DNA from: an uncultured Erythrobacter sp.
Lineage (GTDB): Bacteria; Pseudomonadota; Alphaproteobacteria; Sphingomonadales; Sphingomonadaceae
Assembly (NCBI RefSeq): GCF_947499705.1
Contig: NZ_CANMPJ010000001.1
Coordinates: 2,577,501-2,641,500 of the forward strand
Reading direction: 5' to 3'
Length of the DNA stretch: 64,000 bases
The translations under genes and the position numbers were made by a program. Below are positions 27,089-34,843 of the stretch, one piece after another; within the stretch, counting starts at the first letter, position 1; the number at the start of each line of letters is the position of its first letter. The notes beneath the pieces were generated by a model, which saw nothing but the letters and a program-made list of their open reading frames with translations, ran no database searches and was not told the origin of the DNA.

Positions 27089-27122
27089 GGGCGGGGCGGC
27101 TGACTGGCTGCTCCGCCCTTTT
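27089..27122 (+). terminator. Intrinsic terminator of TonB receptor 2
   Basis: GGGCGG... and ...CCGCCC form a GC-rich stem over a TGACTG-type loop, followed by TTTTC. It lies 25 bases after the receptor stop and ahead of the convergent B2 gene, so it separates the two. Confidence 0.75.
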
Positions 27123-27143
27123 CATATCCAGCAACGATGTCGC

Positions 27144-27638
27144 CTAGCCACGATCGCTCCCCGTGAAGCAACGCACAACAGTGTAGCTGTCGAAGCTGCG
27201 GCCTCCGCTGACGGGTACATCGCCGACCATCACCCAGGCGTGCGCGTCCATCGCTTCATCGCCTTCTCCCTTACGCAATCCGAAGAACATGCCGTGGGGC
27301 ACGCGTCGCAGTCGCAGCAGCAGGCGGGCGACCAGCGCTTGCGGATAGCAATTCGCCGATTCCGGGCTGTAGCGCACAGCCAGAGTGATCGCCTCACGCA
27401 CAAACATCGCCGCTTCCTGGTCCGCTGCGCTGGCTTCAGGAATAACGATTTCGACGCCATGATCGCGGCCATAGAAACGGGCCAACCGCCGCAGCGGCAC
27501 CGCCAGCACCACAAGCCGCGCAGGCCACAGCATGAACCAGACCAGCGCAGTCACTGCGACCATCGAAACCGGCAGACCGGCCGCCGTTCGCAATTTTCGC
27601 AATGCCACTGGCAACAGTTTCAAAGCCTTCGCAACCAT
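27144..27638 (-). CDS. Lasso peptide biosynthesis B2 protein (transglutaminase-like leader peptidase)
   Basis: A 164-residue protein matching the Transglut_core3/McjB C-terminal family. The catalytic Cys97 is in SANCYPQALVARLLLRLR, His133 in DAHAWVMVGD, and an Asp follows (probably Asp140). An N-terminal hydrophobic stretch near residues 22-40 may associate with the membrane. In lasso peptide pathways B2 removes the leader with help from B1. Length is normal for stand-alone B2. It is read away from the kinase-B1-cyclase genes; the 108-base gap between them must hold both promoters. Confidence 0.85.
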   Translation of the reverse strand: MVAKALKLLPVALRKLRTAAGLPVSMVAVTALVWFMLWPARLVVLAVPLRRLARFYGRDHGVEIVIPEASAADQEAAMFVREAITLAVRYSPESANCYPQALVARLLLRLRRVPHGMFFGLRKGEGDEAMDAHAWVMVGDVPVSGGRSFDSYTVVRCFTGSDRG

Positions 27639-27746
27639 GATAGCGATCTAATCGGTTCAGGCAGACACACAAAGCGGTTTGTCGAAATGGAGGCCGAACG
27701 GGGAACAGGGTCCGCCCCTCGAAAACAGGCAAATGGCAGTACGGAC

Positions 27747-28712
27747 ATGACACCCACAAGCGACCCTGCGCGCGCTCTGCGCCGGGTCTATGGTCTCAAC
27801 ATTGCAAGCGATCTCGATCTGCCAGAATTGCAGAGTGCCGCTTTCGTGCATGACCCTGACGTCGTCATCGAGAAAGGGGCGGTGCCTGAGGCAGAGGAAG
27901 CCGATCCGAACAATATGCGTGCCTATGTCGACGGCTCTCCGGACCGGCTTTGGCTCGACATTCCGGACATTGTACGAATGACGATCACCGATGGTCGAAG
28001 CATCGTCTATTCGCGCTATCCGAACGTTCCCGACGATGAATTGCGGCTGTTCCTGCTCGGTTCGGGCATGGGTGCACTCCTGATGCAGCGCGGGTACATT
28101 GTTGTGCATGGTAATGCGATCATGCTGCAGGAGCTTGGCGGAGCAGTTCTGTGCGTCGGAGATTCCGGTGCTGGCAAGTCGACCACCGCAATCGCCATGA
28201 TGCAGCGTGGCTATCCGATCCTTGCCGATGATGTCTGCCCGATCAGCGCCGAAGGCGTTGTGCCGCCAGGCATGCCCCGGGCCAAACTGTGGGATGACAC
28301 CGCGCAGCAATTAGGCATCGACACCGCGCCGCTGGAGCGCCTGCGCGAAGGCGATGCCAAATTCAATCTCCCACTCGGCGATGCGCATTGCCCGCAGGGC
28401 CAACCCGTCAAAGCGTTCTTCTGGCTGGTCCCGGAGGAAGTCGGCAGCGTTGCAGTCACGCCCTTGTCCGGCGCCGAAAAATTCACCGTCTTGCGCAACA
28501 ACATCTATCGGCCAGAATATCTGCGCCCGTTGGGCCTGGAGGTCGACTATCTGCAGCGCGTCGCCCATCTCGCATCAACAACTCCGGTGTTCCGGGTCTC
28601 GCGTCCTGCCACCGGGTTCGATATTGACGCTGTCACCAACACAATTCTTGCAACGGCAAGCGACATAGCGCCTCGCCATGACACTCATGAACTCACGGAA
28701 GCCAATCCATGA
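27747..28712 (+). CDS. HPr-kinase-like lasso peptide kinase
   Basis: A 321-residue protein of the HprK C-terminal fold. The Walker A loop is GDSGAGKST (138-146), preceded by VVHGNAI with His121 and followed by ILADDVCPI with Asp161-Asp162, as in HPr kinase/phosphorylase. Homologues in lasso peptide clusters (PadeK for paeninodin, PsmK for pseudomycoidin) phosphorylate the C-terminal serine of the precursor. That fits the C-terminal Ser of the 47-residue precursor at 30955. ATG 27747 gives the usual N-terminus (LRRVYGLNIASDL); ATG 27687 in the same frame is the alternative, and neither has a clear ribosome site. The stop overlaps the B1 start by 4 bases. Confidence 0.82.
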   Translation: MTPTSDPARALRRVYGLNIASDLDLPELQSAAFVHDPDVVIEKGAVPEAEEADPNNMRAYVDGSPDRLWLDIPDIVRMTITDGRSIVYSRYPNVPDDELRLFLLGSGMGALLMQRGYIVVHGNAIMLQELGGAVLCVGDSGAGKSTTAIAMMQRGYPILADDVCPISAEGVVPPGMPRAKLWDDTAQQLGIDTAPLERLREGDAKFNLPLGDAHCPQGQPVKAFFWLVPEEVGSVAVTPLSGAEKFTVLRNNIYRPEYLRPLGLEVDYLQRVAHLASTTPVFRVSRPATGFDIDAVTNTILATASDIAPRHDTHELTEANP

Positions 28713-29002
28713 CCAACGCCACGATCGAACCTTCAACAAAGCTCAAACAGGCTACCGGCGTGGTCGCCGCCGATATGAACGGCGAGACTGTGATGATGGA
28801 CATCGAAAAGGGCGTCTATTTCGCCCTCGCCGGGACAGGAAACCAGATCTGGACCGCCTTGGAAGCGCCTGCGACACTCGGCGAGATAATCGAGCACATT
28901 CGCCTGGAATTTGACGTGACGGATGAAGACGATCTGGATCAAACAGTGACCGAATTCCTCGCCAACTTGCTGGAAAAGGGACTGGTGATCAAAGCCGACT
29001 GA
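28709..29002 (+). CDS. PqqD-family lasso peptide B1 protein (RiPP recognition element)
   Basis: A 97-residue PqqD-like winged-helix protein. The core GVVAADMNGETVMMDIEKGVYFAL and NQIWTAL, then the helix pair IIEHIRLEFDVTDEDD and TEFLANLLEKGLV, are typical. In lasso pathways B1 binds the leader peptide (its YxxP-type motif) and delivers it to B2, the cyclase and the kinase. Its ATG overlaps the kinase stop (ATGA), and the cyclase gene begins 7 bases after its stop, so the three are one operon. Length fits the family. Confidence 0.87.
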   Translation: MTNATIEPSTKLKQATGVVAADMNGETVMMDIEKGVYFALAGTGNQIWTALEAPATLGEIIEHIRLEFDVTDEDDLDQTVTEFLANLLEKGLVIKAD

Positions 29003-29009
29003 TACAAGC

Positions 29010-30878
29010 ATGTTCGCCGCCATCATCATGCGCGGCTCGCGCGCCGCGCCGCAGGAACTTGCCACGGGTCAGGAATTGCTGGCGGCGCTGATGCCGTTTT
29101 CACAGGCGGATACAACCGGCGTGTGGCACGCTGACAATGCTCTGATCGCACAGGCCACTTGGCACAACACACCGGAATCGCTGCACGAAAAAGCGCCTGA
29201 AATTTGTCCCGACACCGGCCGAGTGATTGCCAGTTGGGTGCGGCTCGACAACCGGGCGGAACTATGTGCGGCGCTTGGATTGGATGAGGCTGCAACTCTC
29301 ACGGACCCGCAGATCATCCTTGCCGCGCACCGCGAATGGGGCCGCGCGTGTTCGGATCGACTGGACGGCGATTTCAGCTTCGTGATCTACGATCCGAATA
29401 GCCATGAAGCCTTTTGCGCGCGCGATACGATGGGCGCGAAGCCATTCTACTATGTCCTGACCGATGCCTATTTCCTGGCGGCCACTTCCGCCGCAGCTCT
29501 GAAGATCGTCAAAAACCTCGATCTGACGCCCAACGTGCAATGGGCAGCCCTGTACGCGGCAGGTCTCAACTTTGCCCATTCCGAAAGTGCGTATGAAACA
29601 GTGCGCAAGCTGCCTTCGGCGCACGATCTGGTCGTGGGCCGGGAAGGACCTGCTGAACCGCGGAAGTATTTTGCATTCGACCTGGCCGCGCCGCATGCGA
29701 CGCACCGCGATCCGGTTTGGGTGGACCGGTACCGCGCAGCATTCGACCGTGCCGTCGATGTGCGCGCGCGCAGCCAATTCCTCGTCGGGGCGGAAAGCTC
29801 GGGCGGGCTGGATTCGTCTTCCATCATCGCTCGTCTCGCAGAGGCTGTGCCCCACAGTCGAGATGATTTTCATACCTTCGCACTCGTCTGCATGGAGGAC
29901 GAAACGGAGAAGCTTATGGCCGCTTCGACGATGTGCGATGTCCGCCACACGCATGTTCTCTATCGTCCGGAAATGCTGCGCATGGACGACGCGTTTGAGC
30001 GAGCGCTGACCGCTATGGGTCATCCGCCTGAGCACGGGCAGACGCTGATTTACCCGACGTTTTTTGAACAATGCCAATCGCTTGGGATCAGGACGATGCA
30101 CTCCGGTTTTGGCGGCGATGAAATCGTGACGAACCATGCCCACAACATGATCGACGAATTGCATGTTCGGGGAGAACATGGCGTAGTGCTCGCCGAACTG
30201 CCTGGCACATTGCCTGCCCGAATCGTTCGCCTGGCAAAGCGAATGCGGCGCGGGCCCGACGACCCAGCAGCCTCGATGCGCCGCCTCATCGATTACAAGC
30301 TATCGATCGCCTGCCTTCGCCGGGACTTCCTGGAAGACACCGGTTTGCGCAAGCGGATCGATCACTGGGCGGTGCCAGAACGTTCTGAGTTCACATTGAA
30401 CACGCTGGCAGGATTGGAAGCGGGCTTCCAATTTGCGCGTCCGGCCCGGCTGGAAAGCTCTGCCCTGTTCGCTGCGACATACGGCGTGGAGTATCGCTAT
30501 CCCTTGCTCGATCGGCGGCTCATCCAGCAATTCTTTGCGACACCATCGATAGAGAAGCGCTGCCGCGATATGGGCCGGTACCTGCACCGGAGGGCGATGG
30601 TGGGCCGTATCCCGGATAGCATTGTGTGGCAGAGAACAAAGGATATGGGCGGTTTTCTAGGCGGGAAGCCCGCTCATGAAACTGCGCCAGTTCTCGCATT
30701 CGACGAACTGCCGCAAGAACTGCAGACAATCATGGATCCCCAGGCATTTGCCCAGCTTCAGAACAAACCGAGCGGTGCCGCAGACGCTACCAATGACACC
30801 GCAATGCGGACGCGCCTCTTCCTTTGGCAAGTCCGCCAACTGTCGACATGGCTTGAACGCGGTCGACGCTTGCCATAA
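29010..30878 (+). CDS. Lasso cyclase (asparagine-synthetase-like, McjC type)
   Basis: A 622-residue class B asparagine synthetase homologue. The N-terminal domain keeps the fold but lacks the Cys2 nucleophile (it begins MFAAI), so it cannot use glutamine. The ATP pyrophosphatase loop SSGGLDSSSI sits near residue 268, and GFGGDEIV near 370 is the second conserved block. Lasso cyclases adenylate the Asp/Glu side chain of the core and form the macrolactam with the core N-terminus. Third gene of the kinase-B1-cyclase operon. The precursor gene follows after 76 bases, an order (A last) opposite to the common A-C-B. Confidence 0.85.
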   Translation: MFAAIIMRGSRAAPQELATGQELLAALMPFSQADTTGVWHADNALIAQATWHNTPESLHEKAPEICPDTGRVIASWVRLDNRAELCAALGLDEAATLTDPQIILAAHREWGRACSDRLDGDFSFVIYDPNSHEAFCARDTMGAKPFYYVLTDAYFLAATSAAALKIVKNLDLTPNVQWAALYAAGLNFAHSESAYETVRKLPSAHDLVVGREGPAEPRKYFAFDLAAPHATHRDPVWVDRYRAAFDRAVDVRARSQFLVGAESSGGLDSSSIIARLAEAVPHSRDDFHTFALVCMEDETEKLMAASTMCDVRHTHVLYRPEMLRMDDAFERALTAMGHPPEHGQTLIYPTFFEQCQSLGIRTMHSGFGGDEIVTNHAHNMIDELHVRGEHGVVLAELPGTLPARIVRLAKRMRRGPDDPAASMRRLIDYKLSIACLRRDFLEDTGLRKRIDHWAVPERSEFTLNTLAGLEAGFQFARPARLESSALFAATYGVEYRYPLLDRRLIQQFFATPSIEKRCRDMGRYLHRRAMVGRIPDSIVWQRTKDMGGFLGGKPAHETAPVLAFDELPQELQTIMDPQAFAQLQNKPSGAADATNDTAMRTRLFLWQVRQLSTWLERGRRLP

Positions 30879-30890
30879 GCATAGGGGGAT

Positions 30891-30924
30891 CCGTGTTGAC
30901 TCAACACGGGAATAGGGGTTTAGC
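30891..30924 (+). promoter_or_regulatory. Palindrome and predicted promoter of the precursor gene
   Basis: CCGTGTTGA-C-TCAACACGG (30891-30909) is a perfect palindrome. It overlaps a possible -35 TTGACT (30896-30901), followed after 17 bases by a weak -10 TTTAGC (30919-30924). A start near 30931 would give a leader of about 24 bases with AGGGGA at 30944-30949. The arrangement suggests repression of the precursor by a dimeric regulator, or an RNA hairpin between cyclase and precursor that sets their ratio. Confidence 0.5.
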
Positions 30925-30954
30925 CTGACTGAGCCATTGCGACAGGGGATTTTG

Positions 30955-31098
30955 ATGATCGAACAGAAGAGCCAAGGGCAGGAGCGCACCAAGAAGCGCT
31001 TCGTTAAGCCAGAACTGCGCGTCCTGGACGTGAAGGGTACGAAGACTGGTCCGTTCCCGGATCCTTCGGAATTCCCGGGCATCCTGAATATGTCATGA
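30955..31098 (+). CDS. Lasso peptide precursor (A gene), 47 residues
   Basis: A small gene directly after the cyclase. AGGGGA lies 5 bases before its ATG. The leader has a basic N-terminal half and the motif FVKPELRVLD (residues 16-25), which fits the aromatic-x-x-Pro-x-Leu motif bound by B1 proteins. The best core guess is GPFPDPSEFPGILNMS (32-47): Gly1 could be joined to Glu8 in an eight-residue ring, leaving an eight-residue tail ending in Ser. Thr29 and Thr31 precede it; the usual Thr at -2 is not matched exactly, so cores starting at Thr31 (ring to Glu39) or Gly28 (ring to Asp36) are possible. The C-terminal Ser is the expected kinase target. No peptide data; the call is from motif and context. 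Confidence 0.75.
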   Translation: MIEQKSQGQERTKKRFVKPELRVLDVKGTKTGPFPDPSEFPGILNMS

Positions 31099-31104
31099 TT
31101 TGCT

Positions 31105-31134
31105 TGGTAGGTCGCTGATCAAGCGACCTTACCA
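31105..31134 (+). other. Hairpin after precursor gene
   Basis: TGGTAGGTCGCT and AGCGACCTTACCA pair with one bulge over a 5-base loop, beginning 7 bases after the precursor stop. It lies before the strong terminator and may protect the short precursor mRNA from 3' decay. Confidence 0.5.
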
Positions 31135-31164
31135 GAGCATATATATCCGGCCCTGAGCCGGACA

Positions 31165-31206
31165 AAGAAAGGCCCGCCAGACGATACCGTCCGGCGGGCC
31201 TTTCTT
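31165..31206. terminator. Strong bidirectional intrinsic terminator
   Basis: AAGAAAGGCCCGCC and GGCGGGCCTTTCTT are near-perfect arms around GACGATACCGTCC-type pairing, with A-rich and T-rich flanks. It ends the precursor transcript on the plus strand and can also end the convergent tail-collar gene on the minus strand, whose stop is at 31219. Confidence 0.88.
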
Positions 31207-31218
31207 GTTGTGCGGAAA

Positions 31219-31755
31219 TCAGCTGCGGCTTGGGAAAGTCCCCACCAGTGCGATGATGTAGTTCACCGCTGCATAAGGCTGCATGTTGTTCACCGGCTGG
31301 TTGTTGCCGGTGTTGCCAACAACAATCGAATCCGATGCCATGCTCACTTCAGTCGCAGGAACCGGAGGCGCATAAATGTTGGCTCCCGTGGTGATGACAC
31401 CCAGCAGGTTGCCCGTAGGGTTGCCGGTGGTTCCCGGCGCGCTTTCGGCCCGCATGGTCGCTGTGTGATTGTGCGAAGGCAGCTGAGTGGTGTTCAGCGT
31501 ATTTGTCTCGGTCCCGCTACGCGAACCAAGCGGACGGTTGGTCAGCCCCGGGCCGTTTCCGGCGTGTACCGCTGCCCGGCCACGCAATTCTGGCAAGGCG
31601 AATGTCGTCCGGCCATCCCCGCCATAGATCGTGCCCAGGATCGAAAACAGTGCCGTGTTCTGTGCAATCGGCAGCAATTGCCCGCTGCAGAACGCCCAAC
31701 CGCGCGGCGCGAAATTCCCGCCGAACATGATGATTTGTCCAATGAATGGGTCCAT
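31219..31755 (-). CDS. Phage tail-collar domain protein (MdpB-like), copy 1
   Basis: A 178-residue protein of the microcystin-dependent-protein/tail-collar family. The start DPFIGQIIMFGGNFAPRGW and then FCSGQLLPIAQNTALFSILG, YGGDGRTTFALPELRGRAAV and LPSHNHTATM are the hallmark blocks; it ends NYIIALVGTFPSRS. In phages such domains sit in tail fibres, but bacterial pairs or triplets occur away from prophages and their role is unclear. No other phage gene is nearby. It shares length, block order and the PSRS end with copy 2, so they are tandem paralogues. They lie convergent to the lasso precursor gene. Confidence 0.85.
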   Translation of the reverse strand: MDPFIGQIIMFGGNFAPRGWAFCSGQLLPIAQNTALFSILGTIYGGDGRTTFALPELRGRAAVHAGNGPGLTNRPLGSRSGTETNTLNTTQLPSHNHTATMRAESAPGTTGNPTGNLLGVITTGANIYAPPVPATEVSMASDSIVVGNTGNNQPVNNMQPYAAVNYIIALVGTFPSRS

Positions 31756-31808
31756 CTCGTAAACTCCTCCCCTCAGGTGGTTATGCGACGAGATGGACCA
31801 TACGCAGG

Positions 31809-32345
31809 TTAAGACCTACTTGGGAAGAGACCCTGTGTGCAGATGACGTAGTTGAGCGCCTGGAATGGCGGCACGATGTTGAAGCTGGCATTGCCACCAG
31901 CGTTGCCGACCGTGACGCTGTCGGGGTGCATGGCAACCTCATCCGCAGCTACGGCGTTGGCATAAATCTTTGTCGCGCCGGTTATCACGCCAAGCAGCCG
32001 GCCCGTCGGATCGCCCGAAGTTCCGGAATTGCTTTCTGCGTGCATCGTCGCGACGTGGTTGTGCGAGGGAAGTTCTGCCTGCGTTAGTGTCACATTCTGC
32101 CGACCGCCAGATTGTCCCAGAACGTTTGGTTGCAGTCCGGGGCCACTGCCCTGGCCGACTAAAACCCGCCCGCGCAAATCCGGCAAACCGAAAGTCGTCC
32201 GGCCGTCGCCGCCATAGTTGGTGCCGAGCAGTGAGAACAATGCGGAATTCGAGCTGATCGCAATCAATTGCCCATGACAAAACGCCCAACCTCTTGGTGC
32301 AAAATTGCCCGCAAAACCGATAACCTGCGCGAGATAACCTTCCAT
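31809..32345 (-). CDS. Phage tail-collar domain protein (MdpB-like), copy 2
   Basis: A 178-residue paralogue of copy 1, located 53 bases upstream on the same strand. Blocks are YLAQVIGFAGNFAPRGW, FCHGQLIAISSNSALFSLLG, YGGDGRTTFGLPDLRGRVLV and LPSHNHVATM, ending GLFPSRS. The two differ mostly in the middle loop region, as in receptor-binding or surface-exposed proteins. AAGGACAGG lies before the ATG. The 5' leader contains a stem of AAAGCGGA and TCCGCTTT. Neither copy has a signal peptide. Function unknown; a non-phage surface role is inference. Confidence 0.85.
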   Translation of the reverse strand: MEGYLAQVIGFAGNFAPRGWAFCHGQLIAISSNSALFSLLGTNYGGDGRTTFGLPDLRGRVLVGQGSGPGLQPNVLGQSGGRQNVTLTQAELPSHNHVATMHAESNSGTSGDPTGRLLGVITGATKIYANAVAADEVAMHPDSVTVGNAGGNASFNIVPPFQALNYVICTQGLFPSRS

Positions 32346-32583
32346 ATTGTGCCTGTCCTTGTTCTTTTTGAAAGCGGACTATCCGCTTTTTACAGCAGTG
32401 TTCGGAGACAGGCGACCCGATTTTTGTTTTGGAAGCCCCCGCTATATTTAGAGCCTATACGAATCCACTAGTGCTGACAAAAGGAATATTGACCGGCAGA
32501 GACAATTGACGTTCTTCTATGAAATGCCTGACGCGGCCTCTGCGTTGGCTTTTGGGATGAAAGCGGGACACATGAACGTCCAC
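32346..32583. other. Intergenic region with leader hairpin
   Basis: This 238-base gap holds the promoter and leader of the tail-collar pair. A perfect 8-base-pair stem (32371-32378 with 32382-32389, loop CTA) lies 26 bases from the ATG. I see no gene with a start and ribosome site; the remainder is AT-rich. Confidence 0.5.
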
Positions 32584-33252
32584 TCAAACAAGCAATCGCA
32601 CTCCGCCCTTCATCCAGTATCTTCGATAAATGAACCAGCCTGTCCACATCACCGCATATAACCCTAAGGCGGCAAAGATCGCCGGGCGCGGATCCTCTAA
32701 AGTGCTGACCGAACCTGCATAGGCGGCGATCCCCATATAGGGCAAAGATCCCACCACCCAGAACATAGCAAAGCGCGGCAATGGCATGCGCGTCATCCCA
32801 GCCATGCAGGCAGTCACTTCGGGCAGGATTGGAGCGGCGCGAGACAGCATGATCATGCCGGGCCCGTGCGAGGTGAAGGCACCGCGCATCTCGGCGCGCT
32901 CATCCTCATCTCGGATCACTTTGGCAAGCGCGCCTTCGCCCCAGCGCCCGCAAATCGCATAGCCGCCAAATGCAGCAATGGCTGAACCTGTCATAGCAGC
33001 GGCGAAACCCATCTCAAATCCGAGGAAGTAGCTGCCGAGGATGACAATGGTGAGTGTCGGCACAGCGACGAAAAGGTCGATGGCGAGAAGGCCTACCACC
33101 ACCGCAACCACCGTGAGCGCGGAGAGAGTGCTTGCGATCTCCAGCCAGTCTCGCACATTGTCCTCGTTCAAGATGCCGAGCACGCGACCAAGAATGAAAG
33201 TGGACGCGAAGATCGCGGCGATGGTCACCATAACCTTGAGCAGAGTTTTCAT
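32584..33252 (-). CDS. VTT-domain (TVP38/TMEM64/DedA-like) inner-membrane protein
   Basis: A 222-residue protein with about six hydrophobic segments. The segment FAAAMTGSAIAAFGGYAICGRWG and the later conserved block MIMLSRAAPILPEVTACMAGMTRMPLPRF fit the VTT fold (the R..P...... G motif). Family members act in lipid scrambling or membrane homeostasis (known for eukaryotic and some bacterial members). The start overlaps the SDR stop by 4 bases, so the two are one operon. Specific substrate unknown. Confidence 0.75.
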   Translation of the reverse strand: MKTLLKVMVTIAAIFASTFILGRVLGILNEDNVRDWLEIASTLSALTVVAVVVGLLAIDLFVAVPTLTIVILGSYFLGFEMGFAAAMTGSAIAAFGGYAICGRWGEGALAKVIRDEDERAEMRGAFTSHGPGMIMLSRAAPILPEVTACMAGMTRMPLPRFAMFWVVGSLPYMGIAAYAGSVSTLEDPRPAIFAALGLYAVMWTGWFIYRRYWMKGGVRLLV

Positions 33253-33986
33253 GAGTCACCTTTTTGCATGATTGCGTTGGCAATTGAGGGAGAGAGACGG
33301 TTGATGACGCGAAGCAATCTGGCTTTGCCGATGTCATTGTCGGGCGTACCGCGTTCGATCCCGCGAATGATCTGACCCGCAACCTCTTGCGACGAGAGCT
33401 TGCCGTTTCCGCGCCCAGCAGTCATCGGCGTGTCGACCAGTGGCAGGAAGGCTTGCTGAACCCGTATGTTGGTCCCGCCCAATTGCGCTCGCAGACCGCG
33501 AGAGAGATTATCGAGCCCGCCTTTGGTCGCGCAGTAAACCGCCGACTCTTTCTTGGGCACGAGACCCAGGCCCGAATTGACGTTGAGGATGAAACTCTCA
33601 GGTCGTCTGCGCAGGCTACCGAGCAAACCGTGGATCAGCTGAGCTGGGCTGGTGAGATTGACCGCAATTTCTGTCGCGATGCTGGCGGGGTCAAAATCAA
33701 TGTCGGTGAACTTGGGCAGGAATTGCACGGCTGCGCAATTGATCAGTCCATCGATCCCATCAGGAAAAGATTGGGTGATCGCTTCGATAGCCAGCTCAAC
33801 GCTCACCTCATCGGCCAGATTTGTCGCGATATGGACAAATCCAGGCAACAATCGCACGACATCCTCTGGCGGAGCGCGGCGCGAAAGGTTGATGATAGTG
33901 TTGGACGCGCCGAGCGCGTTCAAAAGATCGAGGCCAACTCCAGAACTGGCTCCCGTCAGGACAATGGTTTTGTTTTCAAGCTTCAT
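33249..33986 (-). CDS. Short-chain dehydrogenase/reductase
   Basis: A 245-residue classical SDR. It shows the cofactor loop TGASSGVG (residues 11-18), the NAA-like motif NCAAV near 103, Ser in NVNSGLG and the catalytic pair in YCATK (about 150-154). It resembles DltE-like oxidoreductases; substrate is not recognisable. It is divergent from the Crp-type regulator at 34038, with only 51 bases between, so the regulator may control this SDR/VTT operon. Confidence 0.85.
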   Translation of the reverse strand: MKLENKTIVLTGASSGVGLDLLNALGASNTIINLSRRAPPEDVVRLLPGFVHIATNLADEVSVELAIEAITQSFPDGIDGLINCAAVQFLPKFTDIDFDPASIATEIAVNLTSPAQLIHGLLGSLRRRPESFILNVNSGLGLVPKKESAVYCATKGGLDNLSRGLRAQLGGTNIRVQQAFLPLVDTPMTAGRGNGKLSSQEVAGQIIRGIERGTPDNDIGKARLLRVINRLSPSIANAIMQKGDS

Positions 33987-34037
33987 GGCACTAGGATATT
34001 GCCGAGGTGCAACGCGCCGTAATTAACCGAGGTTCAT

Positions 34038-34568
34038 TTGTCGCAATTTCAAGAACTTGTGGTCCGGAACGGGCGCCACATCACATTGAAAATGGGCGAC
34101 CATGCCTTCATGCAGGGGGACAATGATTCGAATGTCTACTTCGTCAAATCGGGCCTGCTAAAGGCGTATTACGTTCGCGCCGATGGCAAAGAGCACATCA
34201 AGTCCTTCCTCGCCGAAGGTTCGATAATTGGCAGCATGGTGGCTTTGGTCGACGGAGATCCGTGCACCTTTAGCCTCGTTGCCAGCGAGCCCACTTTGGT
34301 GATTGCATTGCCTTACAAAGTGTTGGCGGACGCCGCACAAAACGACATTGCGCTAGCCAATGCGCTGGTCGGGTTTCTCTCAACCTATGGCAAGCGCAAG
34401 GAGCAGCGCGAATACCAATTGCTGAGCCTTTCAGCAGAAGATCGTTATGCCGTGATGATCGAAACCATGCCTGAGATTGCAGAGCGGGTGAGCCAGGGAG
34501 ATCTTGCCGCGTATATAGGCATCACACCCCAGGCGCTCAGCCGGATCAAACGGCGTTTGACTCAGTAA
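34038..34568 (+). CDS. Crp/Fnr family transcriptional regulator
   Basis: A 176-residue regulator. The cyclic-nucleotide-binding-like beta roll spans about residues 10-125 (MGDHAFMQGDNDSNVYFVKSG) and a short HTH sits at the C-terminus (QGDLAAYIGITPQALSRIKRRL). No Fnr-type N-terminal cysteines are seen, so it does not look like an oxygen sensor of the FeS type. TTG at 34038 is the start, with CGAGG just upstream; no ATG fits. Divergent from the SDR gene. The effector is unknown. Confidence 0.83.
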   Translation: MSQFQELVVRNGRHITLKMGDHAFMQGDNDSNVYFVKSGLLKAYYVRADGKEHIKSFLAEGSIIGSMVALVDGDPCTFSLVASEPTLVIALPYKVLADAAQNDIALANALVGFLSTYGKRKEQREYQLLSLSAEDRYAVMIETMPEIAERVSQGDLAAYIGITPQALSRIKRRLTQ

Positions 34569-34725
34569 ATGACTGATCTGCTGCCTTTGACCAGCGATTG
34601 GGCCGAAAGCCGAAAATCTGCCCCGACCCAGTGCCTGCCGATTGCGACGGTCATTTTCGCAACAGAACCCGCTACCAGCCGGTGCCGCTTTCACAGCAAG
34701 CCTCTATTTTCTCTACTGAAGGTGC

Positions 34726-34801
34726 TGGTGCCGCTTAGAGGATTCGAACCTCTGACCCCATCATTACGAATGATGTGCTCTACCAACTGAGCTAAAGCGG
34801 C
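34726..34801 (-). tRNA. tRNA-Thr (anticodon CGT)
   Basis: The minus strand folds as a full cloverleaf: acceptor GCCGCTT/AAGCGGC, anticodon loop TTCGTAA with CGT, T-loop TTCGAAT and encoded ACCA. It reads ACG codons. Confidence 0.95.
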
Positions 34802-34843
34802 ACTCTTGGGCGCAGGGATCGTCCGCCGCGCGAATTCAAAAAG

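Noticed and set aside
27045..27686. Long in-frame N-terminal extension of the lasso kinase
   Set aside because: It runs through the terminator and the antisense of the B2 gene; homologous kinases start near 27747.
31219..32345. Prophage remnant suggested by the tail-collar proteins
   Set aside because: No integrase, capsid, portal, lysis or attachment site is near; the pair is better seen as a bacterial MdpB-like family.
32400..32650. Plus-strand frame containing FFYEMPDAASALAFG between the tail-collar and VTT genes
   Set aside because: No good start or ribosome site, and it runs into the VTT gene on the other strand; probably chance.
34569..34790. Open frame ending PLRGFEPLTPSLRMMCSTN after the Crp-type gene
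   Set aside because: Its C-terminal part is the antisense of tRNA-Thr, a well-known source of false proteins.
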